A stretch of 8,942 bases of DNA from Fibrobacteraceae bacterium (GTDB taxonomy: Bacteria > Fibrobacterota > Fibrobacteria > Fibrobacterales > Fibrobacteraceae). Below, piece after piece: positions 1-6,025 of this stretch. The notes below the pieces were generated by a model that did not search any database, was not told where the DNA came from, and saw only the letters and a program-made list of their open reading frames with translations. Both the position numbers and the translations under genes were made by a program. The stretch is taken from NCBI GenBank assembly GCA_023231365.1, contig JALNVO010000109.1, forward strand, positions 1 to 8,942. Direction: 5' to 3'. Numbering within the stretch: position 1 is the stretch's first letter; each line of letters starts with the position of its first letter.

Positions 1-487
1 CGCGGTCGTGCTCGTACTTCTTCCACAGGGAAAGCTTCAAGCGTTCATATTCCTTCGCCACATCCGGATGCCCGTTCAGATAGTCGCGGAAATATATCTC
101 GTCGGCATCGCCCGCACGCCGCAGATGCAGGTGAAACACCCGCTCCGCGAAACCCGATTCCGTATATCCCTTGTTGAACGACATCCTTTCGCGGGACTCC
201 GCCATGCACAGCGAGCCGCTCCCGAGAAGGATCTCCTTCGCGCGTTCCATCGCGAAGCCGGGCCCGAGTTCCACGAGCATGTCGATGGTGGGCTTCGCCC
301 ATATCCCGCGCACCGCCGTGCTCCCTATGTGATGAACGCGGCACTCCCCCGCCGCGGAAAGCGCACGCAGCACGGCTCCGGATTCCTCGGCGTACCAGGA
401 ATCCCAGCGATCATCGCGCGCAGTCAGAATTATGGGAAAAAGTTCCCACAGTTCCCGGAGCGACATTTCGGACAAGGGCTTCGACAT
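1..487 (-). CDS. GrpB family protein (UPF0157), 3' end beyond window
   Basis: GrpB/UPF0157 proteins have a nucleotidyltransferase-like fold and no firmly established cellular reaction. Reading from an ATG at 487, 162 residues are visible before the frame leaves the window. Diagnostic motifs are HHIGSTAVRGIWAKPTIDML (about residues 55-74), the family's IGST-V-G---KP-ID signature, then GYTE near residue 110 and FHLHLRR near residue 120, followed by a charged helix with KEYERLKLSLWKKYEHDR. Members are usually about 170-190 residues, so only some 20 C-terminal residues should be missing. The start is a choice: MSKPLSEMSLRELW begins at 487, but a second ATG seven codons on is also possible, and neither has a strong Shine-Dalgarno. 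The gene is divergent from the YjdF-like gene, with about 215 nt between starts. Family assignment is firm; the substrate is unknown. Confidence 0.85.
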   Translation of the reverse strand, partial: MSKPLSEMSLRELWELFPIILTARDDRWDSWYAEESGAVLRALSAAGECRVHHIGSTAVRGIWAKPTIDMLVELGPGFAMERAKEILLGSGSLCMAESRERMSFNKGYTESGFAERVFHLHLRRAGDADEIYFRDYLNGHPDVAKEYERLKLSLWKKYEHDR

Positions 488-560
488 CACCGCAAAAATA
501 AAACATCGCCACGGGCGTTCACACTCAATTCCGCGGAAAGGAACCCGCCGGAGGGGCCCG

Positions 561-571
561 TTATATATATT
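561..571. promoter_or_regulatory. Possible shared -10 region between divergent genes
   Basis: An alternating TA tract (TTATATATATT) sits alone in GC-rich sequence between two divergent genes. For the plus strand, a -10 at about 564-569 would start RNA near 577, just before the first helix of the structured leader at 587. The tract could also serve the minus-strand GrpB gene. No convincing -35 is visible on either side, so this rests only on position and composition. Confidence 0.3.
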
Positions 572-586
572 TGATGCGCTGAAAAA

Positions 587-693
587 AGACTGGCCGGTTC
601 GGTAAGTCCGGCCCCTTCTGAAGAAGGTCTGTACCCGGTACCCGCAGCAAATTTCCGACGCGCATTCCGCACGGCGGATCATTTGTTGTGGAG
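587..693 (+). promoter_or_regulatory. Highly structured 5' leader masking the yjdF-like RBS; candidate riboswitch
   Basis: Nearly every base can be paired by eye. P1 AGAC (587-590) pairs with GTCT (627-630) and encloses two hairpins: P2 GGCCGG (592-597) with CCGGCC (608-613), loop 598-607; and P3 CTTC (615-618) with GAAG (623-626), capped by TGAA. P4 GTAC (631-634) pairs with GTAC (638-641). P5 is an 11-bp helix, 642-652 with 681-691, including two G-U pairs, continued inward by TCCG (654-657) with CGGA (675-678) and GCG/CGC (660-662/668-670). The 3' strand of P5 covers the first bases of the Shine-Dalgarno GGAG (690-693), nine bases before the ATG at 703, so translational control is the natural reading. 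Firmicute yjdF genes are known to carry a riboswitch for azaaromatic compounds. I cannot say whether this belongs to that class; the similarity is in gene identity and layout. Confidence 0.5.
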
Positions 694-702
694 TATCACA
701 TC

Positions 703-1146
703 ATGCAGATTCATCAGACAGCTGCGGTCACGGGCCGGTCAAGCATCGTTTACGATGCCCCCTTTTACGTTCTCATTCTCGAATGCTGGAGCGGCGGCCG
801 ATATGAAGCTTGCCGCATCGTCCTCGGAACGACGGAGCCCACGGGCGCCGATCTGCTCCTGTTTCTTGATCGTCTCAATTTCCGGAAACTCCCGTGGAGC
901 AGAGCCGTCCCCGAGTCCCCGCCGAAGGCGAAAAAAGGGTACCGGGCGGAAAAGCGGAAGATACTCAGGGAATGCGCGGATTTCCGTCACGTCCATTCAA
1001 TGGCCGAGTTCACCCTGAAGCGGCAGCGGGCGGAAATGCTCGCGGACCGGAAACAGGACGCGGCACGGGAACGGGAAGACGCGAAACGGGAACGCTTCAG
1101 ACTGCACCGCGAAAAGCAGAAGAATCGCCACCGGGGAAAGGCTTAA
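703..1146 (+). CDS. YjdF-like protein (DUF2992 family)
   Basis: This 147-residue protein matches the YjdF/DUF2992 layout. It has an N-terminal beta-rich segment (IVYDAPFYVLILECWSGG, about residues 15-32) with the family's D-x-PF/W-V pattern, a middle segment ACRIVLGTTEPTGADLLLFL (about 36-55), and then a long, very basic and glutamate-rich C-terminal helix from about residue 80 ending QKNRHRGKA. The biochemical role of YjdF is not established; in Bacillus it is induced by azaaromatic compounds through its riboswitch. The ATG at 703 is preferred over the in-frame GTG at 688 because GGAG at 690-693 lies nine bases before it and the GTG overlaps that site. The gene appears monocistronic, preceded by the structured leader and followed by the hairpin at 1257-1279. 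Family call is good; function is inferred only by family. Confidence 0.8.
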   Translation: MQIHQTAAVTGRSSIVYDAPFYVLILECWSGGRYEACRIVLGTTEPTGADLLLFLDRLNFRKLPWSRAVPESPPKAKKGYRAEKRKILRECADFRHVHSMAEFTLKRQRAEMLADRKQDAAREREDAKRERFRLHREKQKNRHRGKA

Positions 1147-1256
1147 CGGCGGATCCGCACCTTGCCGCCACCCCGGACCTTCCACAACTGGAATGTCTCC
1201 ATAAATTCAACCAATCGCGTTCAAAACAAATTAATCAATTCCTTTGAAGCGCTTAT

Positions 1257-1279
1257 AAAATCGGGGTCGAACCGATTTT
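1257..1279. terminator. Hairpin between convergent genes, likely bidirectional terminator
   Basis: AAAATCGG (1257-1264) and CCGATTTT (1272-1279) form a perfect 8-bp inverted repeat around a 7-nt loop. A-rich and T-rich outer arms give a short T run on both strands. It lies 111 nt after the YjdF-like stop and 55 nt after the radical SAM stop, where a terminator shared by two convergent units is expected. The T runs are only four long, so efficiency may be moderate. Confidence 0.55.
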
Positions 1280-1333
1280 GAATATAGAGGTGGTGATTTT
1301 TACTGGACTATGAAAAATGTCTATAAAAAGCAT

Positions 1334-2419
1334 TCATCCGATGTAGACGCCCAGCCGATTCAGGTGGCAGTAAGCGATCTCCCCGGTCTTCTCATCGCGG
1401 AGGTGAAGGCTTCCGCCCTCGCAGTAGCGCCAGTATCTGCAACGGGCGCAGTCGCCTTTCCGGGCCCAAGCGCGGTCGCGCATGACTTGGAAGCGATTTT
1501 CCCAGACATCGAAGAAATCGTCCTTGTAAACGTTTCCCTGGATGTAATCCCCGCGGAGCGAAGGGCAGGCGGAAATGGAGCCGTCCGCGAGAACGGAGCC
1601 AATGTTGATACCCGCGCGGCAGAAAAACGGATTGCTGCGGGCCACCTTCTCATAAGGGCCTAGAAAACCTTCGCAGCCATAGTCGGCATGGATTCTGCCC
1701 TGCTGACGCGTTTCGCGGATGAAGTCGAAAACCTGTCTGAATTCGGTGTTGTCCAGTTTGAAAATGGGGTTCCCCTTCGCCCGCCCTTTGGGGAAAACGG
1801 TGGCGATGCGCCAGTTCCGGAGCCCGAGGCTAATGAGGAGTTCACGGATTTCGGGAAGCTCGGACAGGTTTTCCTTGTTCACACAAGTAACGACGTCGAA
1901 CGCAAGGCCCGGTACGCGAGAAGCCCATTGAATAGTCTCGGCGGCTTTTTCAAAAGAATGCGCATGCCCCCGGAAATGATCATGGGAAAGCCGGAGCCCA
2001 TCCAAGCTGACCGTCATGGAGCGGAGCCCAGCGGCAAGCAAACGCTCGAAACGGGGAAGCGTCATGGCAAAGCCGTTCGTGACCATTCCCCAAGGAAATC
2101 CGCGTTCAAGAAAGGCATGACCGGCCTCTTCAAGGTCCTCGCGCATGAGGGGTTCTCCACCCGTAAGCACGATTAAGGTCCGGGCAGGGACTACATGCCC
2201 GCGAAGTTTATCTAAAACGCCGAGGAAATCAGCTATCGGCATATCGGGAATCGCTTCGCTCCGGCAATCGCTCCCTCAATGGAGACAATGGAGATTGCAG
2301 CGGAGGGTACATTCCCAAAAAAGGTAGGAGAGCGTATGGCTCTTGACTCGAGAATGGCGGTAAAACCGATAAAGCTCAAGCGCAGTTCTTTTCCGGAACG
2401 AAAAATCAGGAGAAGTCAT
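1334..2419 (-). CDS. Radical SAM/SPASM enzyme of an rSAM/lipoprotein pair, with in-frame TGA at codon 48
   Basis: Read through its TGA, this is a 361-residue radical SAM enzyme with a C-terminal SPASM domain. Residues 32-47 read YLFWECTLRCNLHCLH. C41 and C45 are the first two cluster cysteines, and codon 48, where CX3CX2C needs its third cysteine, is TGA; GSDC follows. GGEP is at about residues 87-90. The SPASM region holds FFCRAG, ACPS, CARCRYWRYCEGG and a final YCHLNR. The frame stays open to 1334. The start at 2419 has GGAG nine bases upstream and overlaps the lipoprotein stop by 14 nt, implying translational coupling. The fragment from ATG 2242 alone would lack all three cluster cysteines. 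Domain order and the lipoprotein partner fit the rSAM/lipoprotein system I know as TIGR04133/TIGR04134. Such enzymes usually modify a peptide; the target here is inferred to be the neighbouring lipoprotein. The gene may be a pseudogene or a selenoprotein. Confidence 0.8.
2246..2275 (-). other. Hairpin directly after the in-frame TGA; weak SECIS candidate
   Basis: Immediately 3' of the TGA (2278-2276), minus-strand RNA can pair GGGAG (2275-2271) with TTCCC (2250-2246), then CG with CG past a bulged A, then TTGC (2267-2264) with GCGA (2259-2256), capped by CGGA. Bacterial selenocysteine elements are hairpins just after UGA with a G near the start of a small apical loop, which this has. The loop begins only about 12 nt after the UGA, closer than usual, and the bases also encode conserved residues, so pairing could be accidental. 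Confidence 0.25.
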
Positions 2420-3014
2420 CCATCGGAACTCCATATAAAGGAGCTATGGATCCGAAGCTGCTGGAAGAAGCGGGATCCTCTGCTGAAGAAGAAGATACGG
2501 CACTGCTCGAGGAATTGTTTTCTTTTGAAGATGAGGATTCATCATTCGGGCAACGGAAACAACCGACGCCCGGCTCGTAAACAAGCGTCGTTCTCGCATT
2601 AAGGGCTTCAAGGGAATCAAAGACCGCCGGGGAACCGTAAAGGGCAATAAAATTGCTAAGATCACAAGTGGATTTATCCGTAATAGCACCGTAATCCACA
2701 GCCTCTTGCAACAACGTTTCGTCATATTCCAGCGTGCACTGGTCAAGCGAGGCGGAAGAGGAGGACTTTGGCTCGGATGAGGAATTCCCAGACGAAGAGG
2801 ACAAAGCGACCGCACCGGAAGACGAACTTCCCACGGCAGAATCCGCAGATGAGGAAGGAGTGCGCGCGGATGACGAGGAATTTCCGCTGTTACTATCGGA
2901 ACTAAAGGAAGAGGTGGCATCGGTCGAATTATCGCATCCGACCCAGAAAAAGGCACAGAGGGCCAGCAGAAGCCTTTCCCACCGGGATCTGGATTTTCTT
3001 AAAAAAGGTTTCAT
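2406..3014 (-). CDS. Serine-rich lipoprotein with C-terminal YGVP motif, partner of the radical SAM enzyme
   Basis: This is a 202-residue exported lipoprotein. A basic N-terminus (KPFLRKSRSRWER) and hydrophobic stretch LLLALCAFFWVGC give lipidation at C27; tryptophan at -3 is unusual but V-G-C fits. Residues 29-90 are a poly-serine linker like those of Fibrobacter surface proteins. A small domain, residues 91-157, holds C93, C117, C152 and C155 (the last two as CFRC) and a YGSP at 126-129. A second serine linker follows, then the tail APLYGVPMDDFS with YGVP at 194-197. A YG-P motif followed by an acidic-F pair also occurs in the Bacteroides lipoproteins linked to this radical SAM family, as I recall them, so the tyrosine/glycine/proline region is a plausible modification site. 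It is first in the operon. ATG 3014 has only a weak ribosome binding site. Function is unknown. Confidence 0.75.
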   Translation of the reverse strand: MKPFLRKSRSRWERLLLALCAFFWVGCDNSTDATSSFSSDSNSGNSSSSARTPSSSADSAVGSSSSGAVALSSSSGNSSSEPKSSSSASLDQCTLEYDETLLQEAVDYGAITDKSTCDLSNFIALYGSPAVFDSLEALNARTTLVYEPGVGCFRCPNDESSSSKENNSSSSAVSSSSAEDPASSSSFGSIAPLYGVPMDDFS

Positions 3015-3060
3015 GGATCTTAATATAAATTCATTTAAAAATTTATCTGTAAATTTTGGG

Positions 3061-3076
3061 AAAAAGGATCCTTTTT
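3061..3076. promoter_or_regulatory. Perfect 16-bp palindrome upstream of the lipoprotein operon
   Basis: AAAAAGGATCCTTTTT is a perfect palindrome 47 bp upstream of the lipoprotein ATG, next to an AT-rich stretch (3015-3058) that probably holds the promoter. It could be an operator for a dimeric regulator near the -35 region. Alternatively, as a 6-bp hairpin with a GATC loop and T run, it could be a weak terminator for transcripts arriving from the pentapeptide gene. No clear -35/-10 pair can be fixed. Confidence 0.35.
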
Positions 3077-3287
3077 ACGGGCTGCATCACGAGATTTATG
3101 CTTCCAAATAAATTTTCACATAGATTTCAGGCGTAACTGGATTCAACAAAAGGCGCGATGCAAGCCCCGCGATTACTACTAGCAAACTGGCTTATATAGT
3201 TTCTCAAGCCTTTCGTTTATTTCTTTCTGGGTCTGTTCACGTATCACCCTAGCTTCGGGCAAATTTCCAAATTCTTCGCCAAGATGT

Positions 3288-3857
3288 TCAATCGGCCAAA
3301 TTAATACCGTATTTGTCGAGCAGCCCCGCGACCCCTTCCAGGTCAAAGTGCGCGCCTTTTATTCGGTTGTTCTCGGGGTCCAGCGAATAGTTCACGCTTC
3401 CCCGGAAATCGCACCTTTCCAGATTCGACTTTTCAAATGTCGAACCTGCAAAATCGCAACCGCAGAAGACGGCGTCCGAAAAATCGGCCTTCGCGAAATC
3501 GTCGTTCAGGAACTTCACTTGTTCGAACTTCCGCCCATCCAGGTTCATTCCATAAAAGGAACACGAATCGATGATGCAATGATCGAAGCCCGCCTCGAAA
3601 CCGATCCCGTTTGAATCGTTGAAGTTCACGCCGACCAGCTTGCATTCCCTGAATTCCACGTCGTGAAAGCCCGTTCTGTCCAGCGTCACCTGCACCAGCT
3701 CGCAGCTTTCAAAGACGCACTTCTCGAAGACCGATCTGCCGAGGTCCGCTTTGAGAAAACGGCACGCCGTAAAGGTGCAATCATAATATTCGGCGATTTC
3801 GAATCCGCGTTCCCCGTATTCCACCGAATCGATTTTCAGATTTTCAACCGTTTCCAT
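3288..3857 (-). CDS. Pentapeptide-repeat protein, Qnr/McbG-like shape
   Basis: The 189 residues are mostly tandem five-residue units with F or L at the centre and C, S, N or D around it, for example CRFLKADLGRSVFEKCVF (about 31-50), then KFLNDDFAKADFSDAVFCGC and SNLERCDFRGS. Such repeats build a right-handed quadrilateral beta-helix. Around residues 85-95 (NGIGFEAGF) the repeat is interrupted. After the helix comes NYSLDPENNRIKGAHFDLEG then LLDKYGI, a cap resembling the end of Qnr/McbG-type proteins, which protect DNA gyrase by mimicking DNA. Length is slightly below the roughly 215-residue Qnr proteins. Gyrase protection is an analogy only; many pentapeptide proteins have other or unknown roles. 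ATG 3857 has GGGA about eight bases upstream and lies 19 nt after the stop of the TauE/SafE gene, so the two probably share a transcript. Confidence 0.85.
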   Translation of the reverse strand: METVENLKIDSVEYGERGFEIAEYYDCTFTACRFLKADLGRSVFEKCVFESCELVQVTLDRTGFHDVEFRECKLVGVNFNDSNGIGFEAGFDHCIIDSCSFYGMNLDGRKFEQVKFLNDDFAKADFSDAVFCGCDFAGSTFEKSNLERCDFRGSVNYSLDPENNRIKGAHFDLEGVAGLLDKYGINLAD

Positions 3858-3876
3858 TTCATATTCCCGTCAACGA

Positions 3877-4647
3877 TTATTTAAACATTTCGATTCCACC
3901 CATAAGAACAATCATAATAAAAAGTGCCGGCTGTAGAACTTTCTCCAGCTTTTTCTTATCTATTCGTTTAAGGAGGAGCGGACCCGTAAAAGCGCCACAA
4001 ACAGTTCCGGTCGCCAAGAGTCCCACAAGTTTCCAGTCAACGTTTCCTATTCCGAGATGTGTTGCGAAACCCGTAGTGGCTATAGCGAACAGAACAAGTA
4101 CAGACGTCCCTACCGTTTCAAGCGCATGGCATCCAAGTATCATCAACCCCGCTATAATCGGACCACCCCCGCTTAGCCCCACGAGCCCGGACATGATACC
4201 GCCCAGAAGGCCAAAGCACACGGCTTTAAATGTATTCGCTTTTGTGTGGGACCGGTCCGCTGCATCTCTGCCGTCTTTCCCCTTTTTTAAATGGGAAATA
4301 AACATCTGAACGGCAAGCAGCAGAAGAATAGTTCCCGTTACCTTATTATACAGATTTCCCGGCAGGAATCCCGAGCACAAGGACCCCAGAACAGACCCGA
4401 CAACACCGCCGATCAGCATGGTGAGCCCAAAACGCCAGTTTATGTTTCCTGCCTTCCAGTGGCTGAACGTTCCCACCGCTGTCGTCGGGATTGTCGTCGC
4501 GAGCGAGGTCGATGCCGCAATTTCAGGCGGAATATTAAAAAAGACAGTCAGAATACCTACATAAATGGCCCCGCCTCCGCCGCCAAATGAAATGATGAGT
4601 AAACCAACTACAAAACCGACAAGAGGTAATGCAATATATTGGGACAT
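3877..4647 (-). CDS. TauE/SafE family membrane transporter (sulfite/organosulfonate exporter type)
   Basis: This is a 256-residue inner-membrane protein of the TauE/SafE (DUF81) family, whose characterised members move sulfite, sulfoacetate or related anions. Two internal repeats are visible, each opening with a glycine-rich helix: GFVVGLLIISFGGGGGAIYV near residues 11-30 and GLVGLSGGGPIIAGLM near 155-170. Each is followed by a serine/threonine-rich helix (ASTSLATTIPTTAVGTFSHW; GTSVLVLFAIATTGFATHLG) ending in a G-N-[IV]-[ND]-W element. About eight membrane helices are expected. A basic, non-membrane loop (HLKKGKDGRDAADRSHTK) separates the halves. ATG 4647 is chosen over 4671 because AGGAG at 4655-4659 is seven bases before it, while the longer form would bury that site in coding sequence. 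Nearby genes do not identify the substrate. Confidence 0.9.
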   Translation of the reverse strand: MSQYIALPLVGFVVGLLIISFGGGGGAIYVGILTVFFNIPPEIAASTSLATTIPTTAVGTFSHWKAGNINWRFGLTMLIGGVVGSVLGSLCSGFLPGNLYNKVTGTILLLLAVQMFISHLKKGKDGRDAADRSHTKANTFKAVCFGLLGGIMSGLVGLSGGGPIIAGLMILGCHALETVGTSVLVLFAIATTGFATHLGIGNVDWKLVGLLATGTVCGAFTGPLLLKRIDKKKLEKVLQPALFIMIVLMGGIEMFK

Positions 4648-4654
4648 TCCGAAT

Positions 4655-4659
4655 CTCCT
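4655..4659 (-). promoter_or_regulatory. Ribosome binding site fixing the TauE/SafE start
   Basis: Minus-strand AGGAG, seven bases before ATG 4647. It favours this start over the ATG eight codons upstream, which has no comparable site. Confidence 0.7.
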
Positions 4660-4744
4660 ATAAAAAGACAACGATGAGGTGGGGTAACGAGAGAAGGCTG
4701 AATGGAACTAATTTAAAATCATTTTCCCTTTGTAACCGGTTGAA

Positions 4745-4784
4745 AAACGAGACGTAGTCCCCTCCGCCGATGGTAGCTATCGGC
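4745..4784 (-). promoter_or_regulatory. Two adjacent hairpins in the TauE/SafE leader, possible attenuator
   Basis: Reading leftward toward the transporter, GCCGAT (4784-4779) and ATCGGC (4771-4766) form a perfect 6-bp stem with a 7-nt loop. Next, GGGAC (4761-4757) pairs with GTCTC (4753-4749), including one G-U, and is followed by GTTTTT. The second hairpin plus T run resembles an intrinsic terminator about 100 nt before the start codon, which could make the leader an attenuator. The stem is short and I recognise no known riboswitch class. Confidence 0.3.
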
Positions 4785-4850
4785 TGCCGCTGGCTTTTCA
4801 TTTAAAAACGGATTGCTCCATTTCCTGTCTATGGTTTTACAGAAAAATTA

Positions 4851-5288
4851 TTGCATTATCAAATTGACTACGACCTGATCGCCGATGAAAACGTCGACGC
4901 TCGTTATAATCAAAATATAGTCGGAATGGTTCTTGGCGGAGCACTTACGGGGGTGGGAACGTATTTTTTGGCATTTGGCGTGTATACGTATTTTATAGCT
5001 AAACATGATGACGATATAGATGAATTTATAAGTGAAGCTGTTGGAGTAATTTTTATGTTTTATTCGATTCCAGTTTTGGGCGTCGGTATCCCTGTTTTAA
5101 GGGTTAACATCTGCTATTACAACGTCCATAAGAATCACGCCATCAAGCGCGATAAATACAGGAAATCGCGGGAACTTTACAAGCAGCGCAGAAAAAGCGA
5201 AAACTCGGCGGCAATGCGACTGATGATCGTCCCATCCGTGAATTTTGAAAACGCAGGCGGCGGCATTAATCTGCTGGTGGCTTTCTGA
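4851..5288 (+). CDS. Small two-helix membrane protein, possibly N-terminally truncated
   Basis: The 145 residues contain two hydrophobic helices, about 22-50 (NIVGMVLGGALTGVGTYFLA onward) and 59-88, then a basic amphipathic segment (KRDKYRKSRELYKQRRKSEN), then a predicted beta strand, VNFENAGGGINLLVAF, ending in phenylalanine. I associate this layout (glycine-rich helix pair, basic helix, short C-terminal strand) with uncharacterised Fibrobacter proteins; no function is known to me. The start is doubtful: only TTG 4851 is available, without a Shine-Dalgarno. The same frame continues upstream (VYGFTEKLLHY) to a TAA at about 4803, suggesting a missing N-terminus or signal peptide. It is divergent from the TauE/SafE gene and is followed on the same strand by the broken lipoprotein gene. 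Confidence 0.5.
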   Translation: MHYQIDYDLIADENVDARYNQNIVGMVLGGALTGVGTYFLAFGVYTYFIAKHDDDIDEFISEAVGVIFMFYSIPVLGVGIPVLRVNICYYNVHKNHAIKRDKYRKSRELYKQRRKSENSAAMRLMIVPSVNFENAGGGINLLVAF

Positions 5289-5446
5289 TTTCAGGGAATG
5301 AAATGCTTTTGCTTTTTACTGCATTTGAATAATCGCCCATTGTAAAGATGGCTATATTCATATCGTTGTATTGTAAAATGCCAGATCTTCCCGGACTCTG
5401 CATCTTTGGCTCGGTCCGGTTCACTGTACCCAGGGAATAAATAACC

Positions 5447-5596
5447 ATGCGGTAAATCATTATCGGACTGCTTTTAATCCTGCTCGTTTCCTGTTCAGAA
5501 GAACGTCCCTTCAACAAGGACAAAAGGCATCCCGAACAGTACCCGTTCCTTCATCACTCGCCTCTCAAGCCGCAAAGCCAGCAGAAGGAAGGGTGA
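5447..5596 (+). pseudogene. Very small lipoprotein gene with stop at codon 3
   Basis: From ATG 5447 the reading is M-R-TAA and then, in the same frame, IIIGLLLILLVSCSEERPFN and on to QQKEG and a TGA at 5594-5596. Replacing the TAA (5453-5455) with AAA would give a 49-residue lipoprotein with a textbook signal (MRK, hydrophobic core, lipobox L-V-S-C) and a short polar tail. AGGGA lies 11 bases before the ATG. No ATG, GTG or TTG follows the stop before the signal core, so as written the gene is broken unless a rare ATC or ATT start is used. A strong terminator follows at 5662. Tiny lipoproteins include lysis and entericidin-type proteins, but nothing ties this one to them. Confidence 0.5.
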
Positions 5597-5661
5597 ACAA
5601 TAAAACGCCACAGCCAATCCCGTTCAAACGGGGCTCATACGAACATTGTAAACAATACAAA

Positions 5662-5701
5662 GAACACAAGACCCGACTGGATTCTTGTGTTCACAGTTTT
5701 T
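5662..5701 (+). terminator. Strong rho-independent terminator
   Basis: GAACACAAGA (5662-5671) pairs with TCTTGTGTTC (5683-5692): ten perfect base pairs with an 11-nt loop, followed after ACAG by five T (5697-5701). It ends the plus-strand unit holding the membrane protein and the small lipoprotein. A second, smaller hairpin, CCCGT/ACGGG with a TCAA loop (5619-5632), precedes it without a T run. Confidence 0.75.
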
Positions 5702-6025
5702 CCAATCACTAATAAATCGTATTCGTTGGTAAAATGTGCTGGTTTGGGAGATAACGTTTTTTTTCGCATGATCGGCCAGGGTAAAAGGTTCCTGGAAGAA
5801 GTGGAGAAGGAAATGGTATGAAATCTAGGCCTGGAATAAACTGTTATTTGCGAATAGGTCCTGAAGCAACCGAGGTTTAATCGCGTTATATGTTGCTCTT
5901 GCCAACGACGTTTTCAACCTCTTCTTCGCTTCTTGTTTAGGGCTTGTTGAAATTTATGTAAGGAGGCTTTAGATTGATGAATTTGGTTGTAATCAGAATA
6001 AAAAAGATCTTATTCGATAGGTCTA
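5702..6025. other. Intergenic region without a confident gene
   Basis: Only fragments are visible. On the plus strand the frame after the lipoprotein stop stays open from 5597 to TGA 5818-5820 and ends VFFRMIGQGKRFLEEVEKEM; it looks protein-like but has no ATG before 5768 and runs through the terminator. On the minus strand an ATG-less frame at about 5826-5957 includes KRLKTSLARATYNAIKPRLL. On the plus strand AAGGAGG (5960-5966) precedes TTG 5974 / ATG 5977 and a frame of 23 codons ending at 6048. These may be relics of deleted genes or chance. No convincing terminator for the leftward-reading operon was found. Confidence 0.4.

Noticed and set aside
1257..1279. Hairpin reading like a tRNA T-arm (GGTCGAACC), which could mark an attachment site
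   Set aside because: The T-loop bases are wrong and no acceptor stem, CCA or rest of a tRNA is present; a terminator between convergent genes explains it better.
2734..3111. Plus-strand acidic frame rich in Glu and Asp opposite the lipoprotein
   Set aside because: It is the antisense shadow of poly-serine codons; the minus-strand frame has a lipobox and operon context.
3160..3190. Resemblance to the 16S rRNA stretch GCTAGTAATCGCGG on the minus strand
   Set aside because: The match is about a dozen bases with a three-base insertion, and flanking sequence does not follow 16S rRNA.
3179..3346. Minus-strand frame overlapping the 3' end of the pentapeptide gene, reading WPIEHLGEEFGNLPEARVIR and ending at TAG 3181-3179
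   Set aside because: It looks protein-like, but there is no ATG, only a possible TTG inside the pentapeptide gene, and no family is recognised. It may be a gene relic; not enough for a feature.
5266..5523. Minus-strand 85-codon frame containing ILQYNDMNIAIFTMGDYSNA
   Set aside because: It lies antisense to the small lipoprotein remnant and to the end of the membrane-protein gene, has no clear ribosome binding site and no recognisable family.
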